Program-made: the position numbers and the translations under genes
Shown: one piece after another, positions 57,468 through 64,000 of the stretch
How the letters are laid out: every line of letters begins with the position of its first letter
How positions within the stretch are numbered: position 1 is the first letter of the stretch
NCBI GenBank assembly: GCA_949130485.1
Contig: OX422184.1
Coordinates: 22,467,506-22,531,505 of the forward strand
Length of the DNA: 64,000 bases
Origin: Agelas oroides
Lineage: Eukaryota; Porifera; Demospongiae; Agelasida; Agelasidae
Reading direction: 5' to 3'
Notes under the pieces: model-generated
Databases searched by the model: none
What the model saw: the letters and a program-made list of their open reading frames with translations, nothing else
What the model was told of the DNA's origin: nothing

Positions 57468-57796
57468 CAGTGGTGGATCTAGAATTTGGAAAAGGGGAGT
57501 TCCAGTATGCGGTTACAGCGCGCGTAGGGTGCCTGCTAGGGGGGTGTGGGGGCATGCCCCCCCAGGAAAATTTTTTGATTTCTGACCTTCTGAGATCGTT
57601 TCTGGTGTATTCTATGGTAGTATATACGTGCATGTAGGCCATGCACGCATTGAATTCTTGATACAGGAGTTGACACACGTGCGTTATTGCTACTGTTGAA
57701 GCTGGAGTGCGTGGCTCCAGTGCGGGCGTAGTGTACGTAGTACGTTTGCGCGTTGTATTTTCGAAGGGAGCCCTTCAAAAGAGGGATCCGCTACTG
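57468..57796. mobile_element. 329-bp MITE with 5-bp target duplication
   Basis: Ends CAGTGGTGGATCTAG and GGATCCGCTACTG, flanked by CTTTA (57463-57467 and 57797-57801). It contains GGGGGCATGCCCCCC, like 56192-56558. Confidence 0.65.
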
Positions 57797-57802
57797 CTTT
57801 AA

Positions 57803-58657
57803 CTCTTTGCACGCGAAGTGCAGATATATATTATGCATACGTGATTAATTTAGCCTACGCGAAGTGCACATAAATCTGCACGGGATCTTAGGAAAAGCAG
57901 AACCGCGCAATAGTAAAGCCAAAGAAGAAGTTAGGGTAAATCCCTGTCTATTGAGTAGTAATAAGTCTAGGCCACACCTTTCCACTTACGTTGATCTCAT
58001 AAAAGGCAGGAAGGGGCGGTGCTAGTTCGCGAGTAATCGTGAATTTGACCAAGGGCTGCTAAACGCGAAGCTTTCTCTTCAACACGGGGAGCAAACGGCC
58101 TCCAGTTTTCACTCAAGGTTGGAGTACTACCTTTGGATAACTTGGAAATCGGCTGGGAGAGAGTCTGGTGACACTCGCATATTGAGTTGGTGTTGCCCTG
58201 TCAGCAAGTCAATAGGTAATTAAGTAGGTGCGAACAAGTGTGCGATTGACAAGGAAGTCATGGAAGTGACATTAAAGCCAGACTCTCAAACGGTAACTCA
58301 CTTATGGTCAATTATCGCCCCCAGAAATTCCTGGGGCTGTTAGCACCAACTCAATATGCGAGTGTCACCAGACTCTCTCCCGCTTTTCGTGTGAGAGTCT
58401 GGCTCCGCGAGACTATTCGAATCGCTGGTAAGCTACGATGTAAAGCCGCAGATAATGGCTTCAAACAAGTACAAATTGCTTACCTAGCAGTGATCAGCTA
58501 TTTAGATAAACTAATCCAGCCTAGTTACACGCTGTCTACGCACTGGCACTGCCCAGGGCTTGCTATAGGCAACGCTTTCCACTTTGACCTCAGACTGATA
58601 ATATTAATTTCCGCGTTAATAAACTGTAATGTACAAATCATTTCCGCGTGCAAAGAG
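57803..58657. mobile_element. 855-bp TTAA-flanked MITE, itself hosting another element
   Basis: Ends CTCTTTGCACGCGAAG and TTCCGCGTGCAAAGAG with TTAA on both sides (57799-57802 and 58658-58661). At 58155-58414 a fold-back element is nested. Its inner arms, GGGAGAGAGTCTGGTGACAC and complement, are related to 56802-57114. No transposase. Confidence 0.75.
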
Positions 58658-58661
58658 TTAA

Positions 58662-59389
58662 TGGCTGAATGCATGATGGGATTACTTGCAATTGAAAGAA
58701 TCCAAGTCGTTTCCACAGATACTTGCAAACAGCATGAACAAATGACACTATCATCTTTCAGCTTCATTAAAATCATGTTATCAGAGACAACTCTTACTGA
58801 CTAGAGTCTGCATTGTGAAAGGAATCAACAATCTGAAGCATTTATTTCAAGATGATTTGAAAAATTTAGCAAATTCTTTCATATCACTTTTCCTATGCAG
58901 AAAAAGTGCAATGTACAATTTTCACTAGAAAATATGTGCTCCATGGCAAGAAAAAAAAAATGGTCAGTACATGCATATCGTAAATCGGTTTAGCTATGCA
59001 TTGCTTATCCTTTTTCAGCATTTTGTCTTGGGACTAAAGGACAATCAAAAGGTTCCACCATCTGTTTCTTCTCTGTGTTCTTTGTCTGGCTAACTTTTGT
59101 ATATCACCTTCTTGTGTCCAGTTTTATTTTGCATTACACTTTGTGCTCACAGTTCTTTTATTTTGAGCATTTAAAGGCTAAACCCTACGAATTACATTAA
59201 ATGAAACTACTTTACTAGTTACACTAACTGCACATAAGAGTAACTAGTGTACTCCTTTAAGTGCTTACCATAACTCCATACAGGAGTAAAAATTTTACTC
59301 CTTGGGGGGTTAAATTTGCCCGGCTGTCGGAACTCCTTCAAAAGAGTAACTCTTACTCCTTTCTTTTAACAGTGTACATCTCACAGGCA
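58662..59389. other. Upstream flank of gene E satellite array
   Basis: 58800-58935 matches 39115-39240. 58975-59370 is a segment not seen at the gene D locus, with ACTCCTTT motifs of an apparent insertion. No gene is supported. Confidence 0.45.
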
Positions 59390-60160
59390 GTTGTATGCTA
59401 CATGTTCATACAGATATCTTTTACTTCAAATTTGTAACAAAATCTATACTCTGGTATGCTTAATCTGTAGCATGAAACAAATTGCTCATTATGTGCAATT
59501 ATACCTACAAATCCCACAGGCAAAATTATATTGACTGATACATTTTCAGACAGATGTTTAAGTAACAAAATCCTTGTTAATATACTATGGTATGCATATT
59601 TTGTACTAAGAAACAAATTGCTCATTATGCGAAATTATACTTACTAATCCCACAGCCATAAATATGTTTACTGATACGTGTTCAGAAAGACTTTGAGTAT
59701 CAAAATTCTCGTTAATATACTATGGTATGCGTATTCGGTGATAAGAAACAAATTGCTCATTATATGCACTTATACCTACAAATCCCACAAGCAAAATTCT
59801 ATTGACTGATACGTGTTCAGACATCTGTTTCACACTTTAAGTGGGTAACAAAATCCTCGGTATTACACTATGGTATGCAATTCTGTAATATGAAACTAAT
59901 TGCTCGTTACGTGCAATTATACTTACAAATCCCACAAATTATATTGACTGATACGTGTTCAGCAGGTGTTTCACACTTTAAGTAAGTAGCAAATCCACGT
60001 TAATATATTATGGTATGCGTATTCTGTAGCCAATAACAAATTGCTCATTATGTGCAATTATATACCTACAAATCCCACAGGCAAAATTATATTGACTAAC
60101 ATCTGTTCAGACAGATGTTTCACACTTCAAACAACAAAATTCTCATTAATATGCTACTGT
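59390..60160 (+). repeat. 145-bp satellite array 4 (upstream of gene E)
   Basis: Five to six units with CTATGGTATG and AACAAATTGCTCATTATG. It ends about 330 bp before the gene E start codon, the same spacing as for gene D. Confidence 0.85.
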
Positions 60161-60384
60161 TTTAGCGGTACCTATCAAGGTGCACCCACACTTTGCTAGC
60201 TGCAGTAGGCCCAAGGGCACCACTAAACACCTTTGGTATACCAAATCATAACGCCACATTACAGTTTAATGACATTGCTATAGAATTGGGTTTACCTGTA
60301 TTGCAAATGATAGAAACTGAGAAAAGGACTAATTATACATTCCTTGTGCAATTATGTTACTATGCAATCAAGGAATAGAAATAG

Positions 60385-60391
60385 TATAAAA
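60385..60391 (+). promoter_or_regulatory. TATA box of lectin gene E
   Basis: TATAAAA, 102 bp before the ATG. Confidence 0.65.
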
Positions 60392-60486
60392 ACAAGTGAC
60401 AACTAAATGATAGACAGCAGACCCAGTTGTGCAATGAATTGAAGATCCAAAAGTGATAGAACCAGCCGTGTGGTCTAAAAAGCAGA

Positions 60487-62156
60487 ATGACTTCTTTTAA
60501 TCTGCTAGTTGCAGTCTTCACTGTGAGCTGTGTTGCTCTTTCCACTGGTAACCTTCACAACACAACTGCTCTGTCCTATCCAGCCAGAGTGTTCAACACT
60601 ATACAGGGAGAGTGCCCTTCTGATGCACAGCGTGAGATGGTCATGGCTGAAGTGAAGGAAGACATCCGCAACCTTCTACCTCTGTTTCTGCCCATTCGTA
60701 AGTGGATCCATCTAATGTGCAAGTTACCTAATACTGACATATATATGATGGTGCATTGCATGAGGCGATTTCACATGCCCAGGAAAGGTAAGTGATATGC
60801 TGATATTGTAAGACGACAGAAGCATTCATCAAATACCAAGTATATTGCAGTACACTTGACAGCTATGTTGTTACAGTGTGGCACTAACTAGGTAGGCCTT
60901 GGCGAATTATGAGCATAACTGTACTGTTGAGAAATTTTCAACATTAATTTGCTGCAAAGGGAACAAAGAAAACATGATAAAAAAACTGTAACGGTGTAAC
61001 ACAAACTTCAGTTTAACATTATAAAGCAGATAACCTCTTTGTACTTGAGACACTTGCAGGTCAGAGCTCATGAATAATACTATGAGCATAACAAACAATT
61101 CTTGAAAACATAATCAAAACAGTTAGGAGGTTTGGAGCATAGCATAATAGGCACCAATTTATCGCATAATTCACCAAGGCTAATACGTTAATGCTTTAGC
61201 CTAGTATTTTATGCTGTAAAACACTTTTCCCCATTATTTTTCCAAGTGTTCTCAGATATTCAAAAACATAACAAATGAAATCATTTGACAGTACATCAGT
61301 TATAGCTGCATGGTCTCACAGTAAACAATGTAGTGCTATGCCAACTATCATAAATTTTATGGTTTGAAGGATTCTTACTTTGTCTTGTTTTCTACCAAAA
61401 AATGCTCTGAAATTGCATCATTTGGAACATTTTATCATCACTCAGGAGTGTATAATGATTGTAAGGATGCATTACCTGCTCTCTCATGTAGGAGTTTCAG
61501 AATATCAGCCAATTGGAAACCCCATGTACAGTGACTGCAAGAATGCCTCAGCTCGAGGCCAGACTACCAGTGGAGTCTACACCATCCAACCAGACAATCA
61601 ACCAAGATTCCAAGTATACTGTGACATGGAGACAGATGGTGGTGGGTGGACAGTATTCCAGCGCAGAATGGACGGATCTGTTGACTTCTATCGCTACTGG
61701 ACTGATTATCAGCAAGGCTTTGGAAACGTAAGTGGAGAATTCTGGCTGGGGCTGGACAAAATACATCGTCTGACATCTACTCCAACTGAGCTGCGAGTTG
61801 ATATGCAAGATTTCGAAGGAAACTCAACGTATGCACAGTACACAAGTTTCAGTGTAGGAGATTCAGCATCCAAGTACATTCTATCAGTATCAGGATACAG
61901 TGGAACTGCAGGGGACTCTTTTGGAGGCCATAATGGACAGAGGTTTAGTACAAGGGATCAAGACAATGATGCTTGGGGTCACAGCTGTGCACAGCACTAC
62001 AAAGGTGGCTGGTGGTATAGTGCTTGCCACCATTCAAACCTCAATGGTCTCTACCATGGTGGACCACACTCATCCTATGCTGATGGTGTGAACTGGTACA
62101 CGTGGAGGGGCCACCATTACTCCCTCAAATTCACTGAGATGAAACTAAGAGACTAA
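60487..62156 (+). CDS. Secreted fibrinogen-related lectin E (two exons, chimeric)
   Basis: Exon 1, 60487-60697, is of the B/D type (MTSFNLLVAVFTVSCVALST, GECPSDAQREMVMAEVKEDI) with a 9-nt in-frame insertion before the donor CATTC|GTAAGT. Exon 2 must start at 61492, after CATGTAG; it opens VSEYQPIGNPMYSDCKN as in gene A. Total 291 residues. An older B/D-type acceptor with 24 nt of its exon remains upstream (CACTCAG, exon base 61446), but its use shifts the frame and meets TGA. The domain is complete, with DQDND, SCAQHYKGGWWYSACHHSN and [14 protein letters not shown]. It ends KFTEMKLRD, and its 3' flank equals that of gene B. So exon 1, exon-2 start and 3' end trace to different paralogues. Confidence 0.88.
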
Positions 62157-62918
62157 GAACTGAGGTGATTGGTTACACATTTGATAGTTACACATGTGTA
62201 GCTATATGGACTAGTACGTACTTCCTAGATTTGAGTTACTTGTGCAGTACAATTTTTGTACACAGGGCACATAGCTAATTACAGTATCCCTGACAGTTAA
62301 CCCTTGTACAAAGCTCAGTCGCCTTTGAGTTTTCAATTTAGTTGTCTGTAAAATGTGATTTTGAAACTGCTTTCTCTTTAGCTCATAGGTTCTGCAGCAA
62401 TTGTAAACACATACTTGTTAAGTTGTGCTGTTAGCAATGTCTTTGGACTGTGGTAGTGAATTTGCATGTCATGCAGACAGAAGTTCACATAACAAGAACT
62501 ACCTTTCCTAAACGATCACCATTTTCTAGTATCTGAAGGTATCCACTGGAGTGCATGTCCATCTAATTTCCTCACACTTGGTGTCTATAGTGGACCCAAC
62601 ACTTATGACCCCTTCTTTCTTGTCAAGGCATATACTGAAAATATGCCCATTGGCAATGAACTTTAATTGCATGGCTCCTTAATTAGGGGGGTGAGCACAT
62701 GATTTATAATATCTCCTCCAAAAATATGCTCGCTTCACACGCAAGAAGTCTAGCCTTATACGTGTACACGTGGTGTTGTTCCCATCTTGTTTGCCTGGTT
62801 TTTGAAGGTTCCATCCCTACATGCACTTGTTTTCATTCCAAAAACTTTTTTGTGACCTTTTCACCAGTTTTGTGTGCATATGGTCCATTATTGATGTTAT
62901 CAGCCTCTTAGTTGAGCC
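62157..62918. other. 3' flank of gene E
   Basis: 62157-62740 is nearly identical to the gene B flank (23950-24510). After this the two diverge. No gene is supported. Confidence 0.6.
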
Positions 62919-63215
62919 ATGGACACAGTGCAGTTTTTAATTTTAGCAGAGGGACATAAGTTAGGTTTACAGCATTGTGGTGCAAAGTTTTTGCAATGCT
63001 TTTGCAAAGCTTTTGCTGACTTTGATGTTGCTTATTTAGCTGGATGTCCAGCGAAAGAATCTTCGGTACCTACCACTAAACAAGAAGCCTCCCAGGTGCA
63101 CCACCAAGATGAGACAACAGCGAGTCTGCGAGAGACATCACATCAGTTTGCCCACCTTGTAAATTTTGTGATAACTCCACCCATTAAGCCACACCCCAAT
63201 TTGCTTAGTAATTAG
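62919..63215 (+). other. Open frame of unknown nature, partly duplicated at 17710
   Basis: A 98-codon frame (MDTVQFLILAEGHKLGLQHC...). The first half faintly recalls the end of a BTB/BACK region. A decayed copy of the segment GTGGTGCAAAGTTT...GACTTTGATGTTGC lies at 17712-17762. It may be a fragment of a gene or chance; no start context or domain decides. Confidence 0.25.
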
Positions 63216-63776
63216 AATATTCATAGGTCTGTGTGAATGCCAACCAAATGCTGGGCTCCTCACTCAAAGCAAGCCTTAGGCAGGGAGTAGTCCCGCCCTT
63301 TCTGTAGTAGGTCCGCCCTTTCTGTATTAGGCCACGGGTCAGGAGTTCAAAGGGGCCAAAACCCATGGTCATGCGATGACCAGAAGGGGTACTCTCCTGA
63401 AGACCAGTGCTTTTTTTTAGCATATCTCCCCCCCCCCCCCCCAAAATTACTGCCCCACCCATTTAGCCTTAAACGCCCCACCCATTTAAGCCATAAATAC
63501 CCCATCCCCATATCCTAGTATGTTCACCCATTTAAGCCATAAATGCCTCATCAATTTAAGCCATAAATACCCATATCCTAGTATGTTTAACTTCACACTT
63601 TACATGTGTATGTATGTGTGGACATAATGAACATCGATGTGCCAGCTGGTGTTGGTGCTCCCCCACTCGACACACAACACTTGTATGATTCATAAATCCA
63701 TGATCCAAGGTTGCCCTTTGAAGCAGATGTATAACTTAATACAAAGATAATGACTTCCTATTCTTTCATCACTCAG
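63216..63776. repeat. Copy of the 19660-20290 segment with minisatellite remnants
   Basis: Contains a C run at 63429-63442, four to five degenerate 24-bp units (CACCCATTTAAGCCATAAAT-like) at 63450-63575, and a block leading into the fragment below. Confidence 0.55.
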
Positions 63777-63870
63777 TGTATAATGATTGCATAGATGCTT
63801 TGGCATAAGGCTGAACTACCAGTAGAGTCTACAGTATCCAACCAGATGATCAGCCAAATAGCACTCTGAA
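63777..63870 (+). pseudogene. 5' fragment of a lectin exon 2, sister of 17885-17979
   Basis: After CACTCAG the sequence TGTATAATGATTGCATAGAT follows the B/D-type exon start, with stops and a frameshift, then ends at the same point as the 17885 fragment (AGCACTCTGA). Confidence 0.65.
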
Positions 63871-64000
63871 GCCATGCTATCACATAGCATCCAATGTTCT
63901 TTATTTACAGTGCGAGGCAAGTGTTATAAAGTGTTATAACGTGCAAACTTTTTATAAACCTTATTAATGCCAAAATACCAGAGATGCGCTAAAGCACAAC

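Noticed and set aside
58304-58804. A 166-codon plus-strand frame
   Set aside because: It crosses a MITE boundary and a nested fold-back element, so it is not a gene.
61380-61491. Upstream ATG of the long open frame over gene E exon 2 (MSCFLPKNALK...)
   Set aside because: It lies in the intron, lacks a signal peptide, and the spliced frame from exon 1 is consistent with the whole family.

Overview
This is a window of metazoan nuclear DNA, AT-rich, with short coding exons, GT-AG introns, TATA-box promoters and dense short transposons. Fibrinogen-related lectins, WAP/VWC/TIL secreted proteins, a CR1-type LINE and many MITEs point to an early-branching animal. A demosponge such as Amphimedon is my best guess, but no marker here proves it. 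I see no rRNA, tRNA, CRISPR or prokaryotic feature.

Two gene families fill the window. The first, on the minus strand, encodes a modular cysteine-rich secreted protein. Copy 1 (about 326-3350) runs off the left edge. Copy 2 (44729-50717) reaches its stop codon. Both use repeated pairs of 70-nt and 47-nt exons, each pair encoding a 39-residue VWC/pacifastin-like module. Copy 2 then adds a Cys-rich YCGGC domain and a terminal TIL domain. A decayed TIL exon of another copy lies at 4856-5025.

The second family, on the plus strand, is an array of two-exon fibrinogen-related (ficolin/tachylectin-like) lectin genes: A (9497-13476), B (22172-23949), C (27735-28917, exon 1 broken), D (41169-42802) and E (60487-62156). 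There is also an orphan exon 1, F (18449), and four exon-2 fragments. Every intact exon 1 ends in phase 1 and every exon 2 starts in phase 1, so the halves are interchangeable. C and E are visible mosaics. Substitutions concentrate at a few positions around the expected ligand pocket. B to E each sit downstream of an array of a 145-bp satellite and a conserved TATA promoter. Together this looks like a shuffling, diversifying secreted lectin cluster, plausibly for microbe recognition (inferred).

Positions 1 to about 13500 and 47850 to about 62400 are two diverged copies of one large segment: VWC gene, FReD fragment, dispersed repeats, FReD gene. Between and inside them are a dead CR1-type LINE (33688-37715), a 776-bp near-perfect palindrome (31651-32426), and MITEs with clear target-site duplications and, in several cases, an empty site elsewhere in the window (TA, TTAA, 5-bp, 7-bp and 9-bp classes).
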